Assembly (NCBI GenBank): GCA_937901125.1
Contig: CALCGT010000067.1
Location: 1-64,000, forward strand
Length of the DNA stretch: 64,000 nucleotides
Direction of reading: 5' to 3'
Origin: an uncultured Clostridia bacterium
Lineage (GTDB): Bacteria > Bacillota > Clostridia > Lachnospirales > Anaerotignaceae
Positions 50,068-59,336 of the stretch are shown in pieces (position 1 is the stretch's first letter; each line of letters begins with the position of its first letter). A program made the position numbers and the translations under genes. The notes beneath the pieces are model-generated. The model was not told where the DNA came from. It searched no databases and was given only the letters and a program-made list of their open reading frames with translations.

Positions 50068-52198
50068 AAAATGGTTGCGGCGATTATTTGCGGTGGGGAT
50101 GGCGCTATCCTTGCTGGCAGGACAGTGTGTAACGGGCTTTGCCGATGAGGGCGATCCCAGTATCGTTGTCAGCGGTGACAATGTGTTTGAGATAGAAGCG
50201 GGCAAGACCAGTAAGATCAGCCTGCAGATCAAAAATAAAGGCGCAGGTACGGCAGAAAATGTCCATATTCAGGCAAAAAGTGCTTCCGGTATCTTGCCTT
50301 ATCGTATCAGCATACAGGGCGGCGGCGACCTGGGTGATATCGGCTCCAACGGATATAAAAACGTGGTATTGAACGTGACGCTGAACGGTACCGTAGAGGA
50401 ACCCAGTTATGCCGTTGCATTGGATTATACATATCAGGGTAGCAGCGGCAGCAGCTACAGCGGCAGCAATACCATTTATCTGAAGATCAAAGGCTATAAT
50501 CTGGAACCAGGTTTTTCTCTGGACAGCATGAAAATGAGCCCCGAAAACCTTTCCCCCGGGTCAAGCGCAAACCTCAGCGGTAAGGTAATCAATAATGGCG
50601 GACAGGCTATGTATCAGGTAGAGCTTTCTCTGGACAACCTAACCACGGAAGGCATCAGCCTGACAGGCGGCTTTAGCAGCAAAATGATCTCCAAGATTCC
50701 TGTGGGCGGCAGCACAGCCTTTTCTTTCCCTTTGGTAGCGAGCGCAGATATGGCGGCAGGGAATTATCCTGTTGCCATCAAGCTGAAATATCAGGATGAA
50801 TATGGAAAGCAATATGAAAAAATACAGCAGTACTATATCAATGTGGGTGGCGTAGCCGGAAGAAAAGCAGATTTGGAGATCAGAAATATGCGTGAGCCTA
50901 GTGGGGTTTATGGCGTGAATCAGAATTTTACGGTTTCCTTTGATTTGTACAATAAAGGGGCAGTAGCGGCGAAGCAAATTGTCATTACAGCGGAGCCTGT
51001 GGACAGTTCTGCAGTCGTTCCCAAATCTGCCAGCATGAAAACCATCAATGAGCTGGCACCGGGGGCAAGCACCCATCAGACCTTCACCTTTGCAGGAACG
51101 GCGGCTTCCACTTCCCAAAATTACGCCATCCAATTCACGGTGGAATACACCTCCGGAGGTACAGCCACCACTACCTTCAAGCAGTTTGCGGGGGCCAATG
51201 TGAGCAATCCGGATAAGGATGACAACGAAAACACAAGCAAACCGAAGATTATCGTCAGCAATTATGTATGCGATCCTCTGATCGTCATGGCAGGAGAAGA
51301 ATTTGACTTGAAACTGACACTGATGAACACCCATAAGGATAAAGCGGTCAAAAATATTAAAATGTTCCTGACTTTGGCGGAAGAAACTTCCTCTGAAACA
51401 GAAAAATCTGGCAACATTTTTACACCGGTCAACAGCAGCAATACCTTCTATTTCGATTCCATCCGTCCTAAGGGAACGGTGGACAAATCCTTGCGGCTGT
51501 ATGTAGTGCCCGATGCCCAGCCCAAGACCTATACTTTGACGGTCAACTTTGAATATGAGGACAGCAAGGGAACGGAATATACAGCAACGGAGCTTTTGGG
51601 CATCAATGTGAAGCAGATGACAGAACTGCAGATTGACGAATTTTCCGTACCGGAAACAGTGGAACAGGGGATGCCTGTAACTGTGGCCTTCAGCTATTAT
51701 AATACCGGCAAAGTGACCCTGAGCAATCTGATGATCAAGGTGGAAGGAGATGTGGACTGCCCCAATAAAAATACCTATATTGGCAACATGGAATCTGGCT
51801 ATAGTGACTATTTTGAAACCACTTTCACACCTAATACCGTGGGCGAAGTTCCTGTAAGTATTGTGATTTCCTACGAAGACCCTAGTGGGGAGACCATAGA
51901 GGAACGCAGGGATCTGGTGCTGAATGTAACAGAACCCATAATGCCGGAGGATATGGAGGGAATGGAAGAAAATCCTCCTATGGAAATGAAGAATGTTGCG
52001 GCAGCCATGGGCCTTGTAATCCTGTTGGCAGGGGCGCTGGCAGTATTTGTGAAAAAACAGAAGGAACCTCCCAAAAGCACAGCGGAAAGCGTGAGCGATG
52101 TGGAGGATTTGGAAGAAGAGGATGATCTGAACGATGATTTCGAAGAAGAGATTACAGAGATCATCCAGGAGGACGATAAAGAGGGGATGCCCTTATGA
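50060..52198 (+). CDS. Secreted, membrane-anchored COG1361/CARDB-like protein of an ABC exporter
   Basis: The 712-residue protein has a signal peptide (LFAVGMALSLLAGQCVTGFA), then about five to six repeating Ig-like beta modules that begin with phrases such as FEIEAGKTSKISLQIKNKGA, LSPGSSANLSGKVINNGGQ and GMPVTVAFSYYNTGKVTL. One membrane helix (AAAMGLVILLAGALAVFV) near residue 655 and an acidic cytoplasmic tail end it. Such CARDB/NEW3-like modules occur in S-layer-type proteins. AAAGGAGAGAG precedes the ATG. Lying between ATPase and permease, it is probably the extracytoplasmic partner of the exporter; the cargo is unknown. Confidence 0.8.
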   Translation: MSKKWLRRLFAVGMALSLLAGQCVTGFADEGDPSIVVSGDNVFEIEAGKTSKISLQIKNKGAGTAENVHIQAKSASGILPYRISIQGGGDLGDIGSNGYKNVVLNVTLNGTVEEPSYAVALDYTYQGSSGSSYSGSNTIYLKIKGYNLEPGFSLDSMKMSPENLSPGSSANLSGKVINNGGQAMYQVELSLDNLTTEGISLTGGFSSKMISKIPVGGSTAFSFPLVASADMAAGNYPVAIKLKYQDEYGKQYEKIQQYYINVGGVAGRKADLEIRNMREPSGVYGVNQNFTVSFDLYNKGAVAAKQIVITAEPVDSSAVVPKSASMKTINELAPGASTHQTFTFAGTAASTSQNYAIQFTVEYTSGGTATTTFKQFAGANVSNPDKDDNENTSKPKIIVSNYVCDPLIVMAGEEFDLKLTLMNTHKDKAVKNIKMFLTLAEETSSETEKSGNIFTPVNSSNTFYFDSIRPKGTVDKSLRLYVVPDAQPKTYTLTVNFEYEDSKGTEYTATELLGINVKQMTELQIDEFSVPETVEQGMPVTVAFSYYNTGKVTLSNLMIKVEGDVDCPNKNTYIGNMESGYSDYFETTFTPNTVGEVPVSIVISYEDPSGETIEERRDLVLNVTEPIMPEDMEGMEENPPMEMKNVAAAMGLVILLAGALAVFVKKQKEPPKSTAESVSDVEDLEEEDDLNDDFEEEITEIIQEDDKEGMPL

Positions 52199-53508
52199 AC
52201 ACGAGAGATATGATCGATATGGCTCTACGGAACCTTTTGAAGCGAAAGGTGCGTACCGTTCTGACGATTCTTGGCGTTGTGATTGGTACGGCATCTATCG
52301 TTGTCATGGTTTCCATCGGCATCGGCATGAACAAAGGCTTTGCGCAACAACTGGAAAGCTGGGGCAGCCTACAGGTCATCAACGTATACCCCAGCGGCGG
52401 CATGGTGTATGATGAAGCATCGGATTCCATGAAGCAGGAGAAAAAGCAGGACGAGTTGAATACCAAGGCAGTGGATACTTTTCGCCAGATGGAGCATGTG
52501 GAAGCGGTTTCCCCTGTGATAGAAGAATATATGTATCTGACGGCGGGGAAATATGTTGCTGATGCCAGTATCATGGGCATCGAGCCTGGAGCCATGGAAG
52601 CCTTGGGCTATAACGTGGTGGAAGGGCGCGCCCTCTCGGCGGAGGACAGCAAAGCCATTGTCGTGGGCGGCGGCGTGGAATTTTATGACCCCAAGCTGAG
52701 CTGGGAAATGCGGTATACTTCGGAACCACCTCAGGTAGATGTGCTGAATGAAAAAATCAGTATCACCTATGACTGGAATTATGGCACGCGCAATGCAGAT
52801 AAGAGCATCAAGCCTGTGAAGGTGGATGCGGTGGGCAAGCTTTCTGCGGAAGGCAGCGACAGCTGGCGTGTCATTATGCCCATCAAAGAACTGGAAAAGC
52901 TGCAGAAAGCCAGACAGGAATGGGAGCAAAAAAAATACGGTTCCAACAATTCCTCCAATCGTAAGCAGTCCAAGGAATACCAGCAGGTTTTGGTAAAGGT
53001 GGATGAAATGGATAATGTCCAGTCGGTGCAGCAGCAAATCAAAGATTTGGGGTTCCGTGCCTCCAGCCTGACAGATGAACTGGAAGCCATGAAAGAGACC
53101 ACCAAAATGCTGCGGCTGGTGCTGGGGGCAATCGGTGCAGTTTCCATGGTGGTGGCAGCCATCAGTATCACCAATACTATGGTCATGGCCATCTATGAAC
53201 GGACGAAGGAAATCGGTATCATGAAGGTCATCGGTGCATCCTTGAAGGATATCAAGGGGTTGTTTCTGACAGAAGCCGCTTTCATCGGGTTTTCCGGTGG
53301 TGTCATTGGGATCGTGGTGAGCTTCGGCATCTCGTTTATCGTGAATGTCGTGGCAGCCCGGCAGGGCAGCACCATGCAGTCGTCCATCCCTCTTTGGCTG
53401 GCATTGGGGGGCGTGGCCTTTGCCACGGGCGTTGGCATCCTTTCGGGTTATCTGCCTGCAAAACGTGCCATGAAGCTGAGCGCATTGACAGCTATCAAAA
53501 CAGAATAA
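52195..53508 (+). CDS. MacB/FtsX-like ABC permease
   Basis: The 437-residue protein has one N-terminal helix (TVLTILGVVIGTASIVVMVS), a large external domain of roughly 240 residues and three C-terminal helices. MVMAIYERTKEIGIMKVIGA is the family hallmark, and LPAKRAMKLSALTAIKTE is the typical end. MacB-type permeases drive export or mechanotransmission instead of classical channel transport. It overlaps the upstream gene by four bases. The external domain contains a long polar helix region (KLQKARQEWEQKKYGSN). Confidence 0.9.
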   Translation: MNTRDMIDMALRNLLKRKVRTVLTILGVVIGTASIVVMVSIGIGMNKGFAQQLESWGSLQVINVYPSGGMVYDEASDSMKQEKKQDELNTKAVDTFRQMEHVEAVSPVIEEYMYLTAGKYVADASIMGIEPGAMEALGYNVVEGRALSAEDSKAIVVGGGVEFYDPKLSWEMRYTSEPPQVDVLNEKISITYDWNYGTRNADKSIKPVKVDAVGKLSAEGSDSWRVIMPIKELEKLQKARQEWEQKKYGSNNSSNRKQSKEYQQVLVKVDEMDNVQSVQQQIKDLGFRASSLTDELEAMKETTKMLRLVLGAIGAVSMVVAAISITNTMVMAIYERTKEIGIMKVIGASLKDIKGLFLTEAAFIGFSGGVIGIVVSFGISFIVNVVAARQGSTMQSSIPLWLALGGVAFATGVGILSGYLPAKRAMKLSALTAIKTE

Positions 53509-53628
53509 TACCAAACAAAGGCATTTCCCATTTTGAGGAGTGCCTTTCTTTTTGAAAAACTTTTTATCATAGTTTCTTTTTTTCTGCAAAAACTAATGGC
53601 AATATGGCAAGCGGAAAGGAAGGAGAGT

Positions 53629-54297
53629 ATGCTCATTGAATTTGCCAGTGCACCTGTGGCGGCGGGGCTGTTTTTCTTGTATATCAAGGATAAATATGAA
53701 AAAGAACCGTGGAAGATGCTCTTTCTGGGGCTGTTGTTCGGGCTGTATACGGCGGCGGTGGTCTATGCCTTTGGCACTTGGCTGGAGGTGCGCCTTCCAC
53801 ATGAAGAAACGCCCTTCTATACGGCTTTTTTCAGCTCGGCGGGGGTAGAAGAGCTGGTGAAATTTCTTTTTCTTTTCCTGCTCATCTGGGAAAATCGAAA
53901 CTTCAACGAGCCTTTGGATGGCATTGTTTATGGTGTATTCGTCTCTCTTGGATTTGCCTGGGTGGAAAATATCATTTATGTGACCCATCCTGTTTTGGGC
54001 GGCTATGATACGGCACTGACTCGGGCTCTCCTTTCTGTGCCGGGGCATGGATTGTTTGGCGTACAGATGGGCTATTATCTGGCTCTGGGAAAGTATCGGA
54101 ATGAGAAAAAATATCTGCCGCTGGCGTTTTTCATGCCCTATCTTGCCCATGGGATGTATAATTTTTTTCTGCTGGAAAAGGAATGGATATTCTGGGGGCT
54201 TTTCGCAGCCCTTGAAGTCTGGCTTTGGATATCCGGCATGGGGAAGATCAGGCAGCTGCAAATCTGCTCTCCCTTTCGCAAAAAAGATATGGGATAG
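53629..54297 (+). CDS. PrsW-family intramembrane metalloprotease
   Basis: The 222-residue multi-helix protein has the PrsW/abortive-infection-like protease motifs: EELVK in GVEELVKFLFLF, the His of PGHGLFGVQMGYY and the His of AHGMYNFFL. In Bacillus PrsW cleaves the anti-sigma factor RsiW; no sigma/anti-sigma pair is adjacent here. AAGGAAGGAGAG lies before the ATG at 53629. The frame extends to 53533 without a site. It may be transcribed with the exporter operon, 120 bases upstream. Confidence 0.85.
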   Translation: MLIEFASAPVAAGLFFLYIKDKYEKEPWKMLFLGLLFGLYTAAVVYAFGTWLEVRLPHEETPFYTAFFSSAGVEELVKFLFLFLLIWENRNFNEPLDGIVYGVFVSLGFAWVENIIYVTHPVLGGYDTALTRALLSVPGHGLFGVQMGYYLALGKYRNEKKYLPLAFFMPYLAHGMYNFFLLEKEWIFWGLFAALEVWLWISGMGKIRQLQICSPFRKKDMG

Positions 54298-54333
54298 GTT
54301 CGGACCCGCCGGGAGAATCTTTTTGGAAATACC

Positions 54334-54362
54334 TTGAAAAAGAATGAAAAAAGCGATATACT
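54334..54362 (+). promoter_or_regulatory. Promoter of the Nudix gene
   Basis: TTGAAA (54334-54339), 17 bases, TATACT (54357-54362); the start codon is at 54403 behind GGGAGGA. Confidence 0.75.
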
Positions 54363-54402
54363 ATAAACAGTGCGAAAAACTGAATAGGCGGGAGGAAAAA
54401 CG

Positions 54403-54867
54403 ATGATAGAAGCAGTCAGTTGCGGCGGCGTCGTAATATACAAGTGGAAGATCCTTCTGCTGTATAAAAACCAGAATGGCAGATACATGGGCTGGGTCCT
54501 TCCAAAGGGCACAGTGGAAGAAGGCGAGACCTATCGGCAGACAGCTTTGCGGGAAGTAAAGGAAGAAAGCGGAGCCAACGGGGAGATCATCAAATACGTC
54601 GGCAAGACTCAGTATACCTTTAAAGGCAGTGAAGATACCGTCAGCAAAACCGTGCATTGGTATCTGATGAGTGCCAATTCCTTCTACTGCAAACCCCAGA
54701 GCGAGGAATTCTTTGCCGATGCTGGCTTCTATAAATTCCATGAAGCTTATCATCTGCTGAAATTCAACGATGAGCGCCAAATCTTGAAAAAAGCATACTA
54801 TGAATATAGTGAAATGCGGAAAAACAAAGAGTTTTTGAGAAAGAAATTCGGTGAAAGCAAATCATAA
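54403..54867 (+). CDS. Nudix hydrolase
   Basis: The 154-residue protein contains a full Nudix box, GX5EX7REUXEEXGU, in the stretch beginning GTVEEGETYRQTALREVKEE and ending SGA, preceded by GWVLPKG. The opening CGGVVIYKWKILLLYKNQNG is typical of diadenosine-polyphosphate or (d)NTP pyrophosphohydrolases, but the substrate cannot be told. GGGAGGA lies 6 bases before the ATG. The next gene starts 24 bases downstream. Confidence 0.88.
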   Translation: MIEAVSCGGVVIYKWKILLLYKNQNGRYMGWVLPKGTVEEGETYRQTALREVKEESGANGEIIKYVGKTQYTFKGSEDTVSKTVHWYLMSANSFYCKPQSEEFFADAGFYKFHEAYHLLKFNDERQILKKAYYEYSEMRKNKEFLRKKFGESKS

Positions 54868-54891
54868 AAAACCAAAAGGAGAAATGCGATT

Positions 54892-55191
54892 ATGAAAAAA
54901 TATTTTGAAGCAGCACCTAACTTTGATGGTCTGAGAGAAAGAATCATCGTTTTAAAAGACGGCGAGGACAAAAAGACTTTATTTGCTGTGATCGCTCTGG
55001 TAACAGCTGTATTGATCGCTGTCACAGTAGGCGTTGTTTACCTGCTGAAAACAAAAATGGATGACGAATACGAAGAAGATTGGGATTATGACTGGGACGA
55101 TCTGGAAGACGAATTCTGTGAAGACGATGAATGCGAATGCTGCTGCACAGATAAAGACGTTGATAATTCTGTAAAAGTAGAACAGGCTTGA
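54892..55191 (+). CDS. Small single-helix acidic membrane protein
   Basis: The 99-residue protein has a soluble N-terminus, one membrane helix (TLFAVIALVTAVLIAVTVGV) and a very acidic C-terminal tail (DDEYEEDWDYDWDDLEDEF) that ends in a cysteine cluster (CEDDECECCCTDKD). No family is recognised. Five cysteines among acidic residues could bind metal, which is speculation. AAAGGAG precedes the ATG, and a terminator follows at 55213. Confidence 0.65.
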   Translation: MKKYFEAAPNFDGLRERIIVLKDGEDKKTLFAVIALVTAVLIAVTVGVVYLLKTKMDDEYEEDWDYDWDDLEDEFCEDDECECCCTDKDVDNSVKVEQA

Positions 55192-55212
55192 TCCTAATGG
55201 AAAAGAAAAATA

Positions 55213-55250
55213 AGAGGGTGGGGATTTTCCCGCTGGGCCCTCTTTTTTTA
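55213..55250 (+). terminator. Intrinsic terminator of the Nudix operon
   Basis: AGAGGG (55213-55218) pairs with CCCTCT (55238-55243) with an inner GGG/CCC helix, followed by TTTTTTTA. Confidence 0.75.
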
Positions 55251-55258
55251 TGTGAACT

Positions 55259-55294
55259 GGGACAAAAAAGAAACTTACGGGACGAATGATAGCC
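55259..55294 (+). promoter_or_regulatory. CggR-type tandem operator upstream of cggR
   Basis: GGGAC occurs at 55259-55263 and CGGGAC at 55278-55283, exactly 20 bases apart. This is the period of the two direct repeats (CGGGACN6TGTCN4) that bind a CggR tetramer in Bacillus subtilis. The TGTC halves are degenerate (GAAAC and TAGC). Confidence 0.6.
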
Positions 55295-55314
55295 AAATAA
55301 GGTGTGTGATAAAC

Positions 55315-56343
55315 ATGGAATATAAATTGCAACTGGTCAAAAAAATCGCGCCGGATTTGACAGAAGAAATTGTAAAGCGCTACCGTGTACTGAAAACTGT
55401 CAGATTGCTGCAGCCCTGCGGGCGGCGCCTTGTGGTGCTTTCCTTGGGCATGACAGAACGTACCGTGCGCAGCGAGATCGAACGGCTGAGTGCCCAGAAT
55501 CTGGTGAATGTTTCCAAGATTGGCATGAGCCTGACGGAAGAAGGTATGGAAGTGCTGGAAGGTTTGGAAAGCATCTTCTCTGCCCTGACAGGTCTTTCCG
55601 TTCTGGAAGAACGCCTGACAGATGCATTGGGTGCCCAGAAGGTATTCATTGCCCAGGGGGACAGCGATGGAAGCGAACGGGCCCAGAAGGAAATGGGTCA
55701 GCTGGCGGCTCGTGTCCTTTTGGAAAATACAACAGCAGACCTGCGGATTGCCATTGCCGGCGGTTCTGCCATGGCGGAATTGGTGCAGGCGGCTTCCGAA
55801 GCATCGTCGCCTATGGCAAAAATGGTGTTGCCTGCCCGGGGCAGCATCGGCCGCAGATTGGAATTGCAGGCGGATACTTTGGCGGCAAAGCTGGCGGAGA
55901 AATTGCAGGCGGATTATCGCTTGCTGCATCTGCCAGATAACCTGAGCCTTCATGTGCTGGATGAAATGAAAAAGGATACTGATATCGCTGAGACCATCAA
56001 TGAAATGGAGCGGGCAAACATCCTGCTTTTGGGTGTGGGCAATGCTCTGGAAATGGCAGAAAAACGCCGTTTGGATGAAAATATCCGCAAACAGCTGGAA
56101 AAAGACCATGCTGTGGCGGAAGCTTGTGGATATTATTTTGATGGAACGGGAAAAGTTGTTTATGAAACCCGCTCCATCGGCATAGATTTTAATGATATCG
56201 ATAAGATGGACTGCATCATTGTGGTGGCAGGCGGCAAGAAAAAGGCAGAAAGCTTGCTGGCAGTCAGCCACAGCATCCCAAATGGTATTTTTGTGACGGA
56301 TGAAGGCGCAGCTTTGGAAATGTTGAGACTTGCGGGAAAGTAA
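55315..56343 (+). CDS. cggR: Central glycolytic genes regulator (SorC family)
   Basis: The 342-residue repressor has an N-terminal winged helix (ERTVRSEIERLSAQNLVN) and a C-terminal sugar-phosphate-binding domain with DLRIAIAGGSAMAELVQAA, VLPARGSIGRRLELQA and YYFDGTGKVVYE. In Bacillus it binds fructose 1,6-bisphosphate and represses the lower glycolytic operon. The ATG at 55315 follows AAGGTG. It directly precedes pgk, not gapA as in Bacillus. Sites resembling its operator stand before cggR and before pgk. Confidence 0.92.
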   Translation: MEYKLQLVKKIAPDLTEEIVKRYRVLKTVRLLQPCGRRLVVLSLGMTERTVRSEIERLSAQNLVNVSKIGMSLTEEGMEVLEGLESIFSALTGLSVLEERLTDALGAQKVFIAQGDSDGSERAQKEMGQLAARVLLENTTADLRIAIAGGSAMAELVQAASEASSPMAKMVLPARGSIGRRLELQADTLAAKLAEKLQADYRLLHLPDNLSLHVLDEMKKDTDIAETINEMERANILLLGVGNALEMAEKRRLDENIRKQLEKDHAVAEACGYYFDGTGKVVYETRSIGIDFNDIDKMDCIIVVAGGKKKAESLLAVSHSIPNGIFVTDEGAALEMLRLAGK

Positions 56344-56358
56344 ATCTTATCGTATAAT
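56330..56358 (+). promoter_or_regulatory. Promoter of pgk
   Basis: TATAAT (56353-56358) is perfect; TTGCGG (56330-56335) stands 17 bases upstream, inside the end of cggR. The operator lies directly downstream, over the predicted start site. Confidence 0.65.
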
Positions 56359-56367
56359 ACCTTTTGA

Positions 56368-56384
56368 GGGACATTTTTTGTCCC
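56368..56384. promoter_or_regulatory. CggR-type operator at the pgk promoter
   Basis: GGGACA, five T, TGTCCC form a perfect inverted repeat that fits GGGACN6TGTC, the CggR half-operator. It starts ten bases past the -10 box, a position suited to blocking initiation. Confidence 0.7.
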
Positions 56385-56460
56385 AAATAAAGGTGCTATT
56401 ACTTTCATAATAGAGTGGATTCTTGGAAAAACTTTAGGGAAACAGAAAGGAGAAATACGG

Positions 56461-57654
56461 ATGCTGGATAAGAAAACAGTGGACGATTTACAGGTAAAAG
56501 GAAAACGCGTATTGGTAAGATGTGATTTCAACGTACCCCTGAAAGATGGCGTGATCACAGATGAAAACAGAATCACAGCAGCACTGCCTACGATCAAAAA
56601 ACTGATCGGCGATGGTGCAAAGGTCATCCTTTGCTCTCATATGGGCAAACCTAAGGGCGAAGCAAAACCCGAACTTTCTCTGGCTCCCGTAGCGAAGAGA
56701 CTTTCTGAATTGTTGGAAAAAGAAGTTGTTTTTGCAAAAGATGACAATGTGGTTGGTGAAAACGCAAAGGCAGCAGTGGCAGCCATGAAAGATGGCGATG
56801 TTGTCCTGCTGGAAAACACACGTTACAGAAAAGAAGAAACAAAGAATGAAGCAAACTACAGCAAGGAACTGGCTTCCTTGGCAGATGTTTTTGTAAACGA
56901 TGCTTTTGGCACAAGTCACAGAGCCCACTGCTCCACAGTTGGCGTGACAGAATTTGTAAAAGAATCTGCTGTTGGCTATCTGATGGAAAAAGAAATTGAA
57001 TTTCTGGGCAATGCGGTAAATAACCCCGAAAGACCCTTCGTGGCGATCCTGGGCGGCTCCAAAGTTTCCGACAAGATCAATGTCATCAATAACCTGCTGG
57101 AAAAGGTGGATACTCTGATCATCGGCGGCGGTATGGCTTATACTTTCGCAGTGGCAAAGGGTGGCAAAGTCGGCAATTCCCTGCTGGAAGAAGATAAAGT
57201 GCCTTATGCCATGGAAATGATGAAAAAAGCAGAAGAAAAAGGCGTGAAATTCCTGACTCCTGTGGATACTGTTATTACACAGGAATTCAAGAATGACACA
57301 GAATATAAAACGGTGCCTACCGGTGAAATTCCCCATGGCTGGATGGGTCTGGATATCGGCGAAGAAACCAGAAAACAGTTTGCCGATGCCATCAAAGGCG
57401 CAAAAACAGTGGTTTGGAATGGCCCTATGGGTGTTTTCGAATTTGAAAACTTTGCAAAAGGCACAAAGGCTGTAGCAGAAGCAATGGCTTCCATCGATGC
57501 GACCACTATTATCGGCGGCGGTGATTCTGCGGCGGCTGTGAACCAGCTGGGCTATGGGGATAAGATGACACATATCTCCACAGGCGGCGGTGCTTCTCTG
57601 GAATTCCTAGAGGGCAAAGAACTGCCCGGCGTTGTTGCGGTGGATGACAAGTAA
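56461..57654 (+). CDS. pgk: Phosphoglycerate kinase
   Basis: The 397-residue enzyme transfers phosphate from 1,3-bisphosphoglycerate to [48 protein letters not shown] and the C-terminal GGGDSAAAV with [15 protein letters not shown] are all family blocks. AAAGGAG precedes the ATG. It is the first structural gene of the glycolytic operon. Confidence 0.97.
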   Translation: MLDKKTVDDLQVKGKRVLVRCDFNVPLKDGVITDENRITAALPTIKKLIGDGAKVILCSHMGKPKGEAKPELSLAPVAKRLSELLEKEVVFAKDDNVVGENAKAAVAAMKDGDVVLLENTRYRKEETKNEANYSKELASLADVFVNDAFGTSHRAHCSTVGVTEFVKESAVGYLMEKEIEFLGNAVNNPERPFVAILGGSKVSDKINVINNLLEKVDTLIIGGGMAYTFAVAKGGKVGNSLLEEDKVPYAMEMMKKAEEKGVKFLTPVDTVITQEFKNDTEYKTVPTGEIPHGWMGLDIGEETRKQFADAIKGAKTVVWNGPMGVFEFENFAKGTKAVAEAMASIDATTIIGGGDSAAAVNQLGYGDKMTHISTGGGASLEFLEGKELPGVVAVDDK

Positions 57655-57681
57655 GAAATAACTGAAAAGAGCGGAAATATA

Positions 57682-58596
57682 ATGGGAAGAAGGAAAACAG
57701 CGGCGGCTGTGCTTGCTTTGGTCTTTTCCCTCTTTTCCGTTTCTGCTGCCTATGCGGCGGAGGAAAAGAGAGAAGCAGAGCCCCGCCATGCAAGATATGC
57801 CGAAGTGGCAGAAGAGCCGGAAACTTTGGCAGGGGAGTATATCCCTGTATTGATGTATCACCATTTTGCCATTCGTGATATGGGGATGGGCAATGGCGTG
57901 GTGACTACCACAACGGAATTGGAGGATCATCTCCGATACTTTAAATCCGAAGGCTGGCGCATCATTTCTCTGGAAGAACTGGATAGAGTATTGACAAAGG
58001 CGGAACAGAAAAAAGAACGGCTCCATGATGATTCAGAAGGATTGGGGTTGGATCAAAAATATCTTTGTATCACCATGGATGACGGGTATTACAGCAATTA
58101 TGATCTGGGGTATCCTTTATTCAAACAATACCACGCCCCTGCTTCTGTCTTTGCGGTGACAGATTTTGTCACAGAGCAGATAGGTATCCAGAAATTCACC
58201 TGGAAACAGGCAGAGGAAATGGAAAAGAGCGGCATCATGAAAATTTACAGCCATTCCGCAGACCATGTGCCTGTCGTAGAAGGAGAGGAAGAAAACTTCC
58301 TTGCTTCTGCCCAGAAAAGCGAAGAAACGCTGCAGGAATATCTGAAGGGAGAACGGGTGAAGGCCATCGCCTATCCCAACGGGAGGTATACGGAAGAATC
58401 CCAGCAGCTTTTGGCGGAGGATGGCTATGAAATGCAGTTCACCATCGAAGAAGGGGTCATCACAAGCACCACACCCATGGATGCGATTCCACGCATTACT
58501 GTAACTTCCGGTATGGACGGAAAAGATGTGGTGCGAAAAATAGAACTGGCTGCGGAGAAAGCCTTCGCGGCGGAAAGTGACGGTAATGAAACATGA
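57682..58596 (+). CDS. Exported polysaccharide deacetylase (NodB-like)
   Basis: The 304-residue protein has a signal peptide ([19 protein letters not shown]) and a CE4/NodB domain: VLMYHHF, the metal-site [11 protein letters not shown] (Asp-Asp), the HSxxH motif as SHSADH, and [12 protein letters not shown]4 enzymes remove acetyl groups from peptidoglycan or other glycans outside the cell. It lies between pgk and tpiA, 27 bases after the former, and its stop overlaps the tpiA start (ATGA), so it is co-translated with glycolytic enzymes. Confidence 0.88.
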   Translation: MGRRKTAAAVLALVFSLFSVSAAYAAEEKREAEPRHARYAEVAEEPETLAGEYIPVLMYHHFAIRDMGMGNGVVTTTTELEDHLRYFKSEGWRIISLEELDRVLTKAEQKKERLHDDSEGLGLDQKYLCITMDDGYYSNYDLGYPLFKQYHAPASVFAVTDFVTEQIGIQKFTWKQAEEMEKSGIMKIYSHSADHVPVVEGEEENFLASAQKSEETLQEYLKGERVKAIAYPNGRYTEESQQLLAEDGYEMQFTIEEGVITSTTPMDAIPRITVTSGMDGKDVVRKIELAAEKAFAAESDGNET

Positions 58597-59336
58597 GAAA
58601 GAAGATCATTGCAGGTAACTGGAAAATGAACAAAACGCCAAAGGAAGCGGCAGAATTCTGCAGAATGATGAAGGATAAAGTTGCTTCTGAAGATGCGGAA
58701 GTGGTATTCTGCGTGCCCTTCGTAGATCTGTACCCTGTTCTGGAAGAACTGAAGGGCACAGGCATCGGCGTTGGTGCGGAAAATATGCACTTTGAAGAAA
58801 GCGGCGCTTACACAGGCGAGGTTTCTGCTCCCATGCTGAAAGAAATGGGGGTTGGCTATGTGGTTCTGGGACATTCGGAACGCCGCCAGTATTTTGGTGA
58901 AACCGATGAATCTGTGAATAAAAAAGTAAAGAAAGCACTGGAAGCAGGCATTGTGCCCATCATGTGCTGCGGGGAAACGCTGGAACAGCGGGAAGCAGGC
59001 ATCACCATCGAATGGGTACGCATCCAGATCAAATGCGGTCTGGCAGGCGTTTCCGCGGAAGATGTGAAAAAAGTTGTGATCGCTTACGAACCTATCTGGG
59101 CTATTGGTACGGGCAAAACAGCTACATCTGCCCAGGCCCAGGAAGTATGCCATGCGATCCGTGAAGTGCTGGCAGAAGTGTACGGCAAGGAAGCTGCCGA
59201 TGCAGTACGTATCCAGTATGGCGGCAGTGTAAACGGCAAGAATGCCGCAGAGCTTTTTGCTATGGAGGATATCGATGGCGGTCTGGTTGGCGGTGCCAGC
59301 CTGAAAAAAGAATTTGTGCAGATTGTACACTATTGA
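58593..59336 (+). CDS. tpiA: Triosephosphate isomerase
   Basis: The 247-residue TIM barrel interconverts dihydroxyacetone phosphate and glyceraldehyde 3-phosphate. Catalytic residues lie in AGNWKMN (Lys), VLGHSERR (His) and [14 protein letters not shown] (Glu); [15 protein letters not shown] and [10 protein letters not shown] bind phosphate. The first codons overlap the deacetylase stop. A hairpin array fills the following gap. Confidence 0.97.
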   Translation: MRKKIIAGNWKMNKTPKEAAEFCRMMKDKVASEDAEVVFCVPFVDLYPVLEELKGTGIGVGAENMHFEESGAYTGEVSAPMLKEMGVGYVVLGHSERRQYFGETDESVNKKVKKALEAGIVPIMCCGETLEQREAGITIEWVRIQIKCGLAGVSAEDVKKVVIAYEPIWAIGTGKTATSAQAQEVCHAIREVLAEVYGKEAADAVRIQYGGSVNGKNAAELFAMEDIDGGLVGGASLKKEFVQIVHY

